Part shown: in pieces, positions 33,504-42,275 of the stretch
How the letters are laid out: each line of letters opens with the position of its first letter
Numbering within the stretch: position 1 is the first letter of the stretch
Assembly: GCA_038239145.1 (NCBI GenBank)
Contig: JBBSFB010000017.1
Span: 10,524 to 74,523, forward strand
DNA from: PALSA-610 sp038239145
Lineage (GTDB): Bacteria; Actinomycetota; Acidimicrobiia; IMCC26256; PALSA-610
Length of the DNA: 64,000 nt
Direction of reading: 5' to 3'
Translations under genes and position numbers: made by a program
Notes under the pieces: model-generated
What the model was told of the DNA's origin: nothing
Databases searched by the model: none
The model's input: only the letters and a program-made list of their open reading frames with translations

Positions 33504-34283
33504 GTGCCGGTCTGGCTCGAGTTCGCGATCACATTGCTCGTCGGCGTGGCCACGGGCGTGCTGTCGGGCATGTTCGGCATCGGCGGGGCCGTGGTCTCCA
33601 CGCCCGCGATCCGCGCCCTCGGCGCAACGGCGCTGCAGGCGATCGGGTCCACATTGCCCTCGATCCTCCCGTCGTCGATCGCGGGGTCGCTCCGCTACCG
33701 GCGGGAGAACATGATCCTCCCCCACGTCGTGCTCTACACCTCCGCGTTCGGTGTTCCCGCTTCCATCGTCGGGTCCCGGCTCTCGGATGCTGTACCGGGC
33801 AACGGCCATGCGTTGATGATCCTGACTGCAGCGCTCGTCGCGTACACGGCCTACCGGACCGCTTTCCCGGCCTCGCGCACACTCCTGCGGTCCGGCGCGC
33901 CCGTCAACGACGAATGGTGGCGACTGGCGACGATCGGGCTCGCCGCGGGTGCGCTCTCGGGGCTGCTCGGCGTGGGCGGCGGAATCATCATGGTCCCCGC
34001 CTTCTCGGCGTGGGTCGGTCTGCCGTTGAAACCGACGATCGCGACATCGCTCGCGTGCGTCGGCATCTTCGCGATCCCGGGCACGCTCACGCACTGGTAC
34101 CTCGGCCATATCGACTGGACGTTCGCGATCGCACTTTCGATCGGCGTGATCCCCGGTGCACGCATCGGCGCGCGCTTCACGATCAAGGTGTCCGACCGTG
34201 TCCTCCGTTACAGCGTCGGCGCCGCGCTCGGCATCGTTTCGCTGATCTACGGGATCGGCGAGCTACTCGCCCTCGTCAAGTGA
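33504..34283 (+). CDS. TauE/SafE family permease
   Basis: A 259-residue integral membrane protein with about eight helices and two internally related halves, each opening with a Gly-rich motif (GVLSGMFGIGGAVVSTP near 15-31; GALSGLLGVGGGIIMVP near 150-166). The family exports or imports sulfur-containing anions such as sulfite or sulfoacetate; the substrate here is unknown. GTG 33504 follows GGGAGG at about 12 nt. The 3' end overlaps the convergent udgB-like gene by 8 bp. Confidence 0.85.
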   Translation: MPVWLEFAITLLVGVATGVLSGMFGIGGAVVSTPAIRALGATALQAIGSTLPSILPSSIAGSLRYRRENMILPHVVLYTSAFGVPASIVGSRLSDAVPGNGHALMILTAALVAYTAYRTAFPASRTLLRSGAPVNDEWWRLATIGLAAGALSGLLGVGGGIIMVPAFSAWVGLPLKPTIATSLACVGIFAIPGTLTHWYLGHIDWTFAIALSIGVIPGARIGARFTIKVSDRVLRYSVGAALGIVSLIYGIGELLALVK

Positions 34284-35004
34284 TGTCGATCAAGGTGCGG
34301 GCGCGCACGAACACGTCGTCGAGCATCGACGGTGTGAGTCTTCCCGTGAACGTGTTCTGCTGGCTGGGGTGGAATGCACCGACGATGGTCACAACACCAC
34401 ACGGCACCTCGATGCCGTGACCGAAGCGCGGACGCCGCGCCGGTAGCTCGACGCCCGGGAGCGCGGCCGCGCGCAGCGTCGCCCACGTGGCCTCGTACCC
34501 GAACGCGCCGAGCACGACGATCACCCGTGCGCGCGTCAGCAGTCGGAGCTCACGCACGAGATACGGCATGCAGGTGTCGCGCTCGAGAGGAGTCGGCTTG
34601 TTCGCAGGTGGCGCGCATCGGACCGCGGCGGCCACGTACGCGTCGAGGAGTTGCAAACCGTCACCGATGCGGACCGATTCGGCCTGATTCGCAAACCCGG
34701 TGCGGTGCATCGCCGCGAACAGGAAGTCGCCCGACCGGTCGCCGGTGAAGACCCGACCCGTACGGTTGGCGCCGTGCGCGGCGGGGGCGAGGCCGATGAT
34801 GGCGAGCCGGGCGCCCGGGTCACCGAATCCCGGTACCGGCCGGCCCCAGTACTCCTCGTCCCGGAACGAGGCCCGCTTCTCGATCGCGACCAGTTCCCGC
34901 CATTCGACGAGACGCGGGCACGCGCGACACGAGACGATCTCGGCCGCCAACGCGACAAGATCGTCTCGTATCGCGCGTGCTGCAGGGGTGTCGCGGGCCG
35001 GCAC
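34276..35004 (-). CDS. family 5 uracil-DNA glycosylase (UdgB-type)
   Basis: A 242-residue base-excision repair enzyme. The active-site loop GLAPAAHGANRTGR and the second motif HPSQQNTFTG mark family 5 (UDGb), which removes uracil and other deaminated bases. Four cysteines (CRAC near 26-29, RC near 127 and DTC near 142) fit the 4Fe-4S cluster of the family. It is cytoplasmic, in a mixed neighbourhood with a divergent lipid kinase. Confidence 0.88.
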   Translation of the reverse strand: MPARDTPAARAIRDDLVALAAEIVSCRACPRLVEWRELVAIEKRASFRDEEYWGRPVPGFGDPGARLAIIGLAPAAHGANRTGRVFTGDRSGDFLFAAMHRTGFANQAESVRIGDGLQLLDAYVAAAVRCAPPANKPTPLERDTCMPYLVRELRLLTRARVIVVLGAFGYEATWATLRAAALPGVELPARRPRFGHGIEVPCGVVTIVGAFHPSQQNTFTGRLTPSMLDDVFVRARTLIDIT

Positions 35005-35045
35005 GGCGTGCGAGCCTACGACCCGGCCGCCACTACCCTCCGGCG

Positions 35046-35957
35046 ATGCGGGTCCTTCTCCTCGTCAACGCCACGGCGTCGTCGGTGACCGCCCGCAAAC
35101 GCGTGATGATCCGCAAGCTGCTGGCCGCGCAGCACGAGGTCGAGGTGGCAGAGACCTCGCGCCGCGGCCACGCAACCCGACTCGCGCACGCGGCCGCCAA
35201 CGACGGCTTCGACGTGGTCGTCGTGCTGGCCGGCGACGGAACGCTCAACGAGGCGGCCGATGGCCTATTGCAATCCGAGACGGCGCTCGCACCGCTGCCG
35301 GGCGGTTCCACGAACGTGTACGCGCGCACGCTCGGCTTCTCCACCGACGTCATCGACGCGACCGGCGAGCTCCTGCGCTCGCTCGGGCGAGGATCGACAA
35401 AACGCATCGGAGTCGGCCGCGTGAACCGGCGGCCCTTCCTCTTCAACACCGGCATCGGCTTCGACGCAGCCGTCATCCGGCGTGTCGAGCGTTACGGTGA
35501 GTTGAAGCGCCACTTCTCCCACCCGTTGCATATCGCGGCCGCGTTCGAGGCATTCTTCCGGCACGAGGGCACTCGGACCCGGCTCGACCTCGAGCTCGAC
35601 ACCGGCGAGGTCATCGAAGGCGCCCGTTTCGTGATCGTCTCGAAGACCGACCCGTACACATTTCTCGGGCGACTCCCCCTCGCGGTCGCGCCCGCGGCCC
35701 GGCTCGAAACGCCCCTCGCCGTAACGGCTTTTCGCGCCCTCGACGCCTTCACTCTGCTCGGCGGCGCGGGCTCGGCGATGCGGTCGGGCAAGTTCCTGGC
35801 TCACCGGAACGGCATCGACCATCGTCACGACGTGCACCGGATCCAGGTGCGGAGCGGCGACCCGTTCGCCTACCAGGTCGACGGCGACGACGTCGGCGAC
35901 ACTCAACAGCTCGACATCGAGTACGAGCCCGACGCGCTCACCGTCGTCGTTCCCTGA
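35046..35957 (+). CDS. diacylglycerol/sphingosine kinase-like lipid kinase
   Basis: A 303-residue DAGK-catalytic-domain protein. The nucleotide-binding GDGT motif is in VVVVLAGDGTLNEAADGL (about 58-75), followed by LAPLPGGSTNVYARTLG and a second beta-rich domain with FNTGIGFDAAVI. It phosphorylates a lipid alcohol, perhaps diacylglycerol or a phosphatidylinositol-type precursor. Start ATG 35046. The 3' end overlaps the convergent GDPD gene by 20 bp. Confidence 0.85.
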   Translation: MRVLLLVNATASSVTARKRVMIRKLLAAQHEVEVAETSRRGHATRLAHAAANDGFDVVVVLAGDGTLNEAADGLLQSETALAPLPGGSTNVYARTLGFSTDVIDATGELLRSLGRGSTKRIGVGRVNRRPFLFNTGIGFDAAVIRRVERYGELKRHFSHPLHIAAAFEAFFRHEGTRTRLDLELDTGEVIEGARFVIVSKTDPYTFLGRLPLAVAPAARLETPLAVTAFRALDAFTLLGGAGSAMRSGKFLAHRNGIDHRHDVHRIQVRSGDPFAYQVDGDDVGDTQQLDIEYEPDALTVVVP

Positions 35958-36675
35958 TCTGTTCGTGCAAGGTCGTGACGGCGACATCGGGAACGTTCGT
36001 GATGATCGCGTCGGCGCCCGCAGTCGCCAGCGCACTGATGTCGGCGGCCGCATCGACGGTCCACACGCTGACACGCAACCCCGACTCGTGCGCCTCGTCG
36101 ATTCCCGCCTTCCCGGCGCGCAACGCAAAGGCGCGATCGGGGTTGAGCCACGCGTGCCCGTGCGCGAGCGCGAGTGGCGCCGCGCTCGATATTTCTTGAC
36201 CACTCGTCAACCAACCCGTGGCAAACTCCGGCGCGATCGCACGGCACGCGTCGATCGAACCGATATCGAAAGACGACACGATCACGTCGGCCGACGCGGC
36301 CGACACGTTCGCGCGCAGCACCTCCACGACGGCGTGCACGACAACGCGATCGGGAGCGTCGGCATCGGGCTCCCAGGGCAGACACTTGATCTCGACATTG
36401 ACGATCATCCCGGCGCACGTCACGAGTGCCTCGGCGAGCAACGGGATCTCCGGGTGCGCGGCGCGCAGGGTCGCCAACGGCTCCGCCGCGATGAGGCCGA
36501 AGCCTTCGACGTGCGGATCGTGATGCACGACGACCTCGCCATCGCTCGTCCGGCGGGCGTCGAGCTCGACGCCGTCGGCCCCGAGCTCACGAGCCTTGGC
36601 GAACGCGGCGAGGGTGTTTTCGGGCCGGGCGTTCGACGCTCCTCGATGACCCAAAATGAGGGGAATCTGCGGCAT
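35938..36675 (-). CDS. glycerophosphodiester phosphodiesterase
   Basis: A 245-residue GDPD TIM barrel that hydrolyses glycerophosphodiesters to glycerol 3-phosphate and an alcohol. The active site is ILGHRGASNARPENTLAAF (His, Arg, Glu), ADGVELDARRTSDGEVVVHHD (Glu, Asp, His) and NVEIK. ATG 36675 opens the domain, and the longer open frame upstream is non-homologous. No signal peptide, so it acts in the cytoplasm on recycled phospholipid head groups. Confidence 0.9.
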   Translation of the reverse strand: MPQIPLILGHRGASNARPENTLAAFAKARELGADGVELDARRTSDGEVVVHHDPHVEGFGLIAAEPLATLRAAHPEIPLLAEALVTCAGMIVNVEIKCLPWEPDADAPDRVVVHAVVEVLRANVSAASADVIVSSFDIGSIDACRAIAPEFATGWLTSGQEISSAAPLALAHGHAWLNPDRAFALRAGKAGIDEAHESGLRVSVWTVDAAADISALATAGADAIITNVPDVAVTTLHEQIRERRR

Positions 36676-36748
36676 GGCCGCCAGCCTAGGGACGGTCGGG
36701 GACGGGAACACGTTCCAGTCCGGAGCACGAAAGACCTGGTCAGAGCTC

Positions 36749-36777
36749 TTGCCGATGACCGAAAGGAGCCGTAGCCT
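36749..36777 (+). promoter_or_regulatory. candidate promoter of whiB
   Basis: TTGCCG (36749-36754), a 17-bp spacer and TAGCCT (36772-36777) form a housekeeping-type promoter. The transcript would have about 95 nt of leader before the whiB GTG. The rest of the 204-bp space between the divergent GDPD gene and whiB shows nothing further. Confidence 0.45.
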
Positions 36778-36879
36778 GCACAAGCCTCGCAAGAGAGGCA
36801 GTGGGGATTCTTTGTGGACCGGGCGCACAGTTCTTGGCGTGGCCGCCATAGCTATGCGACCCAACAGGGGGGAACACAA

Positions 36880-37176
36880 GTGGCGTTGACCTGGATTCGA
36901 ACCCATGACTGGGACGCGGAGGATTGGCGGGACAAGGCATCTTGTCGCGACACCAGCCCTGAGCTCTTTTTCCCGATCGGGACCACCGGCCTGGCGCTCG
37001 ATCAGATCGACGCCGCCAAGCAGGTATGTCAAGAGTGCCCGGTCATGGGACAGTGCCTCGAGTTCGCCCTGGCGACGAACCAGGAAGCGGGCGTCTGGGG
37101 CGGGACCACCGAGGACGAACGGCGTCGGCTCCGCAAGGGCCTCGACGTCGCCGTCTCCGCCACTCGTCTCGCTTAG
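36880..37176 (+). CDS. whiB1: WhiB1-like iron-sulfur transcription factor
   Basis: A 98-residue Wbl protein. The four cluster cysteines are C22, C50, C53 and C59 (C-x27-C-x2-C-x5-C), followed by the GVWGG turn and a basic tail EDERRRLRKG. The sequence around PELFFPIGTTG and the adjacent convergent pdtaS gene match the mycobacterial whiB1-pdtaS arrangement. Wbl proteins bind sigma region 4 and respond to NO or O2. GTG 36880 follows a strong GGGGGGAA site. Confidence 0.88.
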   Translation: MALTWIRTHDWDAEDWRDKASCRDTSPELFFPIGTTGLALDQIDAAKQVCQECPVMGQCLEFALATNQEAGVWGGTTEDERRRLRKGLDVAVSATRLA

Positions 37177-38639
37177 AGGGGCATCTCGACGGGAACCCGC
37201 ACGCGCACCGACGTGCCATGGTCGTCGTGCATCTCGATCGAGCCCTGCAGCTCGCTCGTGACCAAGGCCTGCACGATCGACAGCCCCAGCCCGCTCGACC
37301 CTTCCATCGTGAACTGGTCGGGCAGACCGGTTCCGTTGTCGCGCACCTCGATCTCGACGTAGCCGTCGGTGCGACCGAGCGTCACCTCGACGAGCGCCTC
37401 GCCTGCGCTCCCGGGGCCGGCATTCGGAGGGAACGCATGATCGACGGCGTTCTGCATCAACTCGTTGAGCACGACCGCGAGCGGCGTCGCCACCTCGCCG
37501 GGCAGTTCGCCGGCGTCGCCTTCGACCTTGAATCGGATCGTGTGCTCCGGTGACGAGGCCGTGTCTTCGACGAGCCGGGCGAGCGGACGCACGATCTCGT
37601 TCAGCGAGACCACGTCGCCGGCTTCACGCGACAGCGTCTCGTGCACGATCGCGATCGACCGGATCCGGCGTTCGGACTCGGCCAATGCAATGCGGCCTTC
37701 GGGCGATTGCAATCTGCGGCCCTGCAGGCGCAACAGCGATGCAATCGTTTGGAGGTTGTTCTTCACTCGGTGATGGATCTCGCGGATCGTCGCATCCTTG
37801 GAGAGCAGCAGCCGGTCACGGCGTCGGAGGTCGCTGACATCCCGGAGCAGCACGAGTGCGCCCGCAGGTCGCTTTTGATCGACCAGTGGGAGCACGCGCA
37901 CCAACACCGATACCTCGTCGCGCTCGATCTCCTCGGCGACGGGAAGGTGCAAGAGCATTGCGCTGCGCGCCGCGGTGTCGTCGAAGCCCACGTCGATCAG
38001 TCGTTGCGACTGCGCGTACGCGTGAATGCCCATGCGGTGCAACGAGCTGACCGCGTTCGGGCTGGCGAACTTCACCCGCGTCTCCGCGTCGATGACGATC
38101 ACACCGTCACCGACACGCGGGGCGCTCTCCATCTCGACCTCGTCGACGTCGAAGGGGAAAGTGCCGTCGGCGATCATCCGGGCGAAGCGGTCGAACACGT
38201 CGAAGTAGGTACGCTCGAGCTCTCCGGATCGGCGGGCGAGCGTCATCGACTCTTCCCGGGTCACGATGCCGATCAGTCGGTCCTCGCGCCGCACCGGGAT
38301 CACCTGCACCCGCACCCGGTCCTTCGACCCCAGCGCGGAGGTGTCGCCCCGCACGATGTCGGCCGAGCGCCAGCAGCGGGCGTAGAGGGGTCGCTCAACC
38401 TCGTCGACGACGTTCCCGACCAGATCCTGCGGATAGTTCGTCTGGCCCGTGACCGGCCGGACCTGGGCCAGCACGACGAACCGGTGGCCTTCCTCACCGG
38501 TGATCGGCGCCAGCAACAAGAGGTCGGCGAAGGACAGGTCGGCCAGGTGCCGCCACGTGGACACGAGCCGTTCCATGTGCACGAGGTCAGCGCCCGAGAG
38601 TGCGGTGCGGGAGAGCGCGAGTCCTTCGAGCGTGCTCAT
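37173..38639 (-). CDS. pdtaS: PdtaS-type sensor histidine kinase
   Basis: A 488-residue cytosolic kinase with an N-terminal GAF-like sensor (about 10-150), a PAS domain (about 175-280), HisKA_2 with H289/H290 in REIHHRVKNNLQ, and a HATPase domain (NELMQNAVDHAF; VRDNGTGLP; GSSGLGLSIV). The partner is normally PdtaR, an ANTAR RNA-binding antiterminator, not seen in this window. The gene is last in the mrp-DUF3107-ATPase operon, with an ATGA overlap to the gene upstream, and its stop overlaps whiB by 4 bp. Confidence 0.88.
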   Translation of the reverse strand: MSTLEGLALSRTALSGADLVHMERLVSTWRHLADLSFADLLLLAPITGEEGHRFVVLAQVRPVTGQTNYPQDLVGNVVDEVERPLYARCWRSADIVRGDTSALGSKDRVRVQVIPVRREDRLIGIVTREESMTLARRSGELERTYFDVFDRFARMIADGTFPFDVDEVEMESAPRVGDGVIVIDAETRVKFASPNAVSSLHRMGIHAYAQSQRLIDVGFDDTAARSAMLLHLPVAEEIERDEVSVLVRVLPLVDQKRPAGALVLLRDVSDLRRRDRLLLSKDATIREIHHRVKNNLQTIASLLRLQGRRLQSPEGRIALAESERRIRSIAIVHETLSREAGDVVSLNEIVRPLARLVEDTASSPEHTIRFKVEGDAGELPGEVATPLAVVLNELMQNAVDHAFPPNAGPGSAGEALVEVTLGRTDGYVEIEVRDNGTGLPDQFTMEGSSGLGLSIVQALVTSELQGSIEMHDDHGTSVRVRVPVEMPL

Positions 38640-39871
38640 GCGCCTGGACCCTTGAAGAGGTACCGGCTGATCGCGTCGAGACCCTCGACGTCGCTGATGT
38701 CGTCGGAGAAGGTTGGAATGCGAGCCACGACGTCGGGGACGCGGGCCAACTCGGCCCGCAACTCGGCTTCACGCATCGCGACCACCGAGAAGTTCCGGTA
38801 CGACTCCCCTACCGTTCGCAACACCCGGGCGATGCGGTCGCGATCCGCGAGGGCGAGCTCGTTCGGGTCGAGCAGCGCGTCGGCGATCGGACCGGCGTCG
38901 TCGATGCACGCGGTCGCGGCCGCGGCCCCATCGGGATCACGCAACGTATCCGGCAGGGTCTTGTTGAGGATCAATGCGCCAAGATGGAAGTCGCGCTCAA
39001 TCAACGTTGCGCAGAAGCGTTCCGCTTCGTGGAGCGGCGCGGCCTCGAGCGTGGTGACCACCGCGAACGTCGTGCGCTTGTCGTGCAACAGCCTCTCGAC
39101 CGCTTTCGCTCGGGTCACGAACCCGTCGTACATCGATTGGAAGTTCAAGAAGAACTCGGCGATGTCCTGCAAGAACTTGCTGCCCAGAATGCGGTCGGCC
39201 ATTTGGTAAAAGGGTCGACTCGCCACGTTGAGCATGCGCGTTCCACGCTTGCCGCCGACGCGGTACGGCAGTGTCAGCCAGCGCAACAAGCGTCCGCCGA
39301 AGAAGTCGGCCATGCGTGCGGGCGCGTCGAGGAAGTCGATCGCGTTGCGCGTCGGCGGGGTGTCGATCACGATCAGGTCGTACTCGCCGCTCGCGTGGAT
39401 CTCGAAGAGACGTTCCATCGCGATGTAGTCGTGACTCTGCACGAAGCGTGCAGTGAGGTTCGTGTAGAGGCGGTTGTCCAGGATTCGGTAAGCCGTCTCT
39501 TCGTCGGGGGCGTGCCGCAACACGAGCTCGTCCCACGACTGCTTCGTGTCGAGCATCGCGGCCCACAGCTCACCGCGCGCGTCGACGCCGGCCGCCTTGA
39601 GTACCTCGGGCGCCACCCGCACCGCGCGGTTCCCGAGACCTTCCACACCGAGCGCGGTTGCAAGCCGGCGCGCGGGATCGATCGTGAGCACCAACACCTT
39701 CCCGCCGAGATGCACCGTCGCGCCCAGCGCGGCCGCGGCTGCGACCGAGGTCTTTCCCACCCCGCCCGAACCGCAGAAGACCACGATCTCCTTGGCCGCG
39801 AACAGCTGCTCCAAGGTGACGGCGCGTTCGGTACTCGCCCGGCGATCGCTCGAAGCTCGGCGCGCGCTCAC
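38636..39871 (-). CDS. Get3/ArsA-like ATPase, BagB-like subunit
   Basis: A 411-residue SIMIBI ATPase. The P-loop is FCGSGGVGKTSVAAAAAL, where the signature lysine of Get3/ArsA (GKGGVGK) is replaced by Ser. This matches the second member of the mycobacterial Rv3679-Rv3680 (BagA-BagB) pair. Walker B-like LIVIDTPPTRNAIDF follows. It overlaps both neighbours by 4 bp. Members of the pair form a heterodimer; the cargo is not established from sequence. Confidence 0.85.
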   Translation of the reverse strand: MSARRASSDRRASTERAVTLEQLFAAKEIVVFCGSGGVGKTSVAAAAALGATVHLGGKVLVLTIDPARRLATALGVEGLGNRAVRVAPEVLKAAGVDARGELWAAMLDTKQSWDELVLRHAPDEETAYRILDNRLYTNLTARFVQSHDYIAMERLFEIHASGEYDLIVIDTPPTRNAIDFLDAPARMADFFGGRLLRWLTLPYRVGGKRGTRMLNVASRPFYQMADRILGSKFLQDIAEFFLNFQSMYDGFVTRAKAVERLLHDKRTTFAVVTTLEAAPLHEAERFCATLIERDFHLGALILNKTLPDTLRDPDGAAAATACIDDAGPIADALLDPNELALADRDRIARVLRTVGESYRNFSVVAMREAELRAELARVPDVVARIPTFSDDISDVEGLDAISRYLFKGPGA

Positions 39872-40836
39872 AATCCCATCTCCGCACCGAGCGCGTCGGC
39901 CACCATGCGTGTGACCCGTAGCCCGTGTGCCCGCACGAAGAGATACGGCACGTACATCAGCGGGAGATCAACCTCACGTTGGAGGAGCTCGAGGTGCGTG
40001 GCGCCGGTGCGGCGCAGCGACACCGCGAGCCGGGCCGCGTCGAGCACGTCGGTCGCGCCCCGGCCGACCCGGGTGGTCAGGAGATCGCGCGCGTGCGGGG
40101 CGCGTAGGCCCTCGAACGTCTCCTCGTCGGCGCGGGTGAAGAGCTCGGGGAGCACGCGGTTCACGATGACGCTGCCGAGCGGAACGTTCACCTCGTTGCG
40201 GATGCGCTCCACGAGCTCGATCGTCTCCGCGACCGGCATCTCCTCCGGAGTGGTGACGACGTTGACTGCAGTGACCGTGGGATCGGCGAGCAGTTCGGAG
40301 AGCCACTGCGTCTGGGTGCGCAGCGGACCGACGTCGACGAGATCCCGGATCGCATCGGCCGCGCCGAGCTGGGCGACGATGTGCCCCGTCGCCGCGGCGT
40401 CGACGATCACGAGATCGAAATCGGCCCGGCCCTCGATCGACTCGCGCACTTCCCAGACGATCTTGCCGATCGTGAGTATCTCCTTTACGCCGGGTGCGGC
40501 GGTGGCGACGAAGTCGAGGGCGCGCGCGAGTGGTCCGATCCGTCCGATGACGGGAACCCGGAGATTGAGCCGCAGGTACTCCTGCAGCGATGCCTCGGTG
40601 TCCATCGCCATCGCGAGGACGCCGGGATATATCTCCTTGGGCGCGAAACCGACGGGCGAATGCTCGAACTGCGCGGGGATGTCGCCCTTGGCATCGACCT
40701 CGACGAGCAGCACGCGCTTGCCGATGCTCGCCGCCAACAACGCCATGGCCGCGGCCATCGTGCTCTTGCCGACGCCGCCTTTCCCCGTGAAGAAGAGGAG
40801 CCGTCGATCGAGCAACTCGGGCGCGGGCCCGTTCAC
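39868..40836 (-). CDS. Get3/ArsA-like ATPase, BagA-like subunit
   Basis: A 322-residue ATPase with the canonical FFTGKGGVGKSTMAAAMALL P-loop including the signature lysine, LLVEVDAKGDIP (switch) and LVIVDAAATGHIV (Walker B). It precedes the lysine-lacking paralogue with an ATGA overlap, the order expected for the BagA/BagB pair. Soluble, no membrane helix. Confidence 0.85.
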   Translation of the reverse strand: MNGPAPELLDRRLLFFTGKGGVGKSTMAAAMALLAASIGKRVLLVEVDAKGDIPAQFEHSPVGFAPKEIYPGVLAMAMDTEASLQEYLRLNLRVPVIGRIGPLARALDFVATAAPGVKEILTIGKIVWEVRESIEGRADFDLVIVDAAATGHIVAQLGAADAIRDLVDVGPLRTQTQWLSELLADPTVTAVNVVTTPEEMPVAETIELVERIRNEVNVPLGSVIVNRVLPELFTRADEETFEGLRAPHARDLLTTRVGRGATDVLDAARLAVSLRRTGATHLELLQREVDLPLMYVPYLFVRAHGLRVTRMVADALGAEMGL

Positions 40837-40851
40837 GGCGGCGTTCGTTTG

Positions 40852-41082
40852 CTAGCTCGCGCCGAAGCCGACCTTGCGCGCACCGGCGTCGGTCACGATC
40901 TCGATGTACGCGATCTTGTCGACCGGTACGCCGATACGGCGACCCTTCTTGTCGGTGAGCCACAAGAACGCGTCGCCCTTGGACATCGCGCTCTCGATCG
41001 TCGCGGTCACGCTGTCGACCGAATCGTCACTCTCGACGGTGAGCTCGCGGGCTGTGTAGACGACTCCGATGCGTACTTCCAT
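40852..41082 (-). CDS. DUF3107 family protein
   Basis: A 76-residue actinobacterial conserved protein of unknown function (MEVRIGVVYTARELTVESDD; DKKGRRIGVPVDKIAYIEI). Its compact beta-rich sequence with a basic turn is typical of DUF3107. It lies between mrp (16 nt away) and the BagA-like gene (15 nt away). Confidence 0.85.
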   Translation of the reverse strand: MEVRIGVVYTARELTVESDDSVDSVTATIESAMSKGDAFLWLTDKKGRRIGVPVDKIAYIEIVTDAGARKVGFGAS

Positions 41083-41098
41083 GCCTCGACCCTAGCCG

Positions 41099-42226
41099 TC
41101 AGACGATCTTGAGCTGGGTTCGGTAGATGCGTTTCGGCGCCATCTCGACGTCGAGCCGCTCGGCCATCGCCGTGAACACCAGCGAGGCGGGATCGTCGGG
41201 ATGGCTCACCACGATCGGCTCGCCGTTGTCGGCTCCCGCCCGCAGCTCGGGAACGAGCGGGACCTGGCCGAGCAGCGGCACCTCGAGCTGATCGGCAAGT
41301 TCCTGACCGCCGCCTTCGCCGAAGAGCCGGTACTCGGTGCCGTGCTCGCATTCGAACCACGACATGTTCTCGATGACGCCGACGACCGAGAGGTTGACCT
41401 TGCGCGACATGTACGCAGCGCGCTGGGCCACCTTCTGCGCAGCAGGCTGCGGCGTGGTCACGACGATGACCTCGGCCCGCGGGAGGAACTGCGCCATCGA
41501 CAGCGCGATGTCGCCGGTGCCCGGGGGCATGTCGACGATGAGGTACTCCGGTTCGCCCCAGTGCACGTCGGTGAGGAACTGCTCGAGGGCCTTGTGCAGC
41601 ATCGGTCCGCGCCACACGACCGGCTGGTCCTCGCGGGCGAAGAAGCCCATCGAGATCAACGTGACGCCGTTCGCATCGGGCGGGACGATCACGTCGTCGA
41701 TGACCGTCGGCGGGCGATCGATGCCGAGCATGCGCGGCATGGAGAAGCCCCACACGTCGGCGTCGATGGCGGCGACCTTGCGGCCTCGCTGGGCCAGCGC
41801 CACCGCGAGGTTGGTGGTGACCGACGACTTGCCGACACCTCCCTTGCCCGAGGCGATCGCAATGATCCGGGTATTCGAATCGGTGAACGGGTTGTTCCGG
41901 TGCTCGTGGCCTTCGTGGCCCGCGCCGGTCCCGCCCTGGAGCTGCTGGGAGAGCGCGGCCCGTTCCTCGTCGGTCATGACGCCGAGGTCGACATCGACGT
42001 GGGCGACTCCCGCGAGGGGCGCCACCGCCTCGGTGACCCGCTTGACGATCTCGGTGCGCATGGGGCACCCGGCGACAGTCAGGGCGATGGTGACCTTGAT
42101 GTTCCCGCCGTCGATCTCGATCCCCCGGACCATGTTCAACTCGACGATCGAGCGGTGGATCTCGGGGTCTTCGACCGGGCGCAGGGCTTCGAGCACCTGG
42201 GACTCGCTCGGGGCCTCGTTGGGCAT
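41099..42226 (-). CDS. mrp: Mrp/ApbC family Fe-S carrier ATPase
   Basis: A 375-residue protein. The N-terminal MIP18/DUF59 domain (about 10-85, VEDPEIHRSIVELNMVRG) precedes a ParA-like NTPase with GKGGVGKSSVTTNLAV and VDMPPGTGDIALSM. Mrp proteins bind and transfer 4Fe-4S clusters. The CxxC expected after ENMSWF is reduced to one Cys (ENMSWFECEHG), so cluster binding may differ. ATG 42226 has GGAGG upstream. It is divergent from the SufR-like gene across a palindromic operator. Confidence 0.9.
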   Translation of the reverse strand: MPNEAPSESQVLEALRPVEDPEIHRSIVELNMVRGIEIDGGNIKVTIALTVAGCPMRTEIVKRVTEAVAPLAGVAHVDVDLGVMTDEERAALSQQLQGGTGAGHEGHEHRNNPFTDSNTRIIAIASGKGGVGKSSVTTNLAVALAQRGRKVAAIDADVWGFSMPRMLGIDRPPTVIDDVIVPPDANGVTLISMGFFAREDQPVVWRGPMLHKALEQFLTDVHWGEPEYLIVDMPPGTGDIALSMAQFLPRAEVIVVTTPQPAAQKVAQRAAYMSRKVNLSVVGVIENMSWFECEHGTEYRLFGEGGGQELADQLEVPLLGQVPLVPELRAGADNGEPIVVSHPDDPASLVFTAMAERLDVEMAPKRIYRTQLKIV

Positions 42227-42257
42227 GTAGGGCCTCCGGGGTATTTCCACTACCGAC

Positions 42258-42274
42258 ATAGGTAGAATACCTAT
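42258..42274. promoter_or_regulatory. palindromic operator ATAGGTA-N3-TACCTAT in the mrp/sufR-like divergent promoter
   Basis: A perfect 7-bp inverted repeat ends 1 nt before the GTG of the regulator gene. TAGAAT (42263-42268), inside the repeat, is a -10 element that would give a leaderless transcript starting at that GTG. A bound regulator would block its own promoter and sit upstream of mrp, the pattern for autoregulated Fe-S regulators. Confidence 0.65.
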
Positions 42275-42275
42275 C

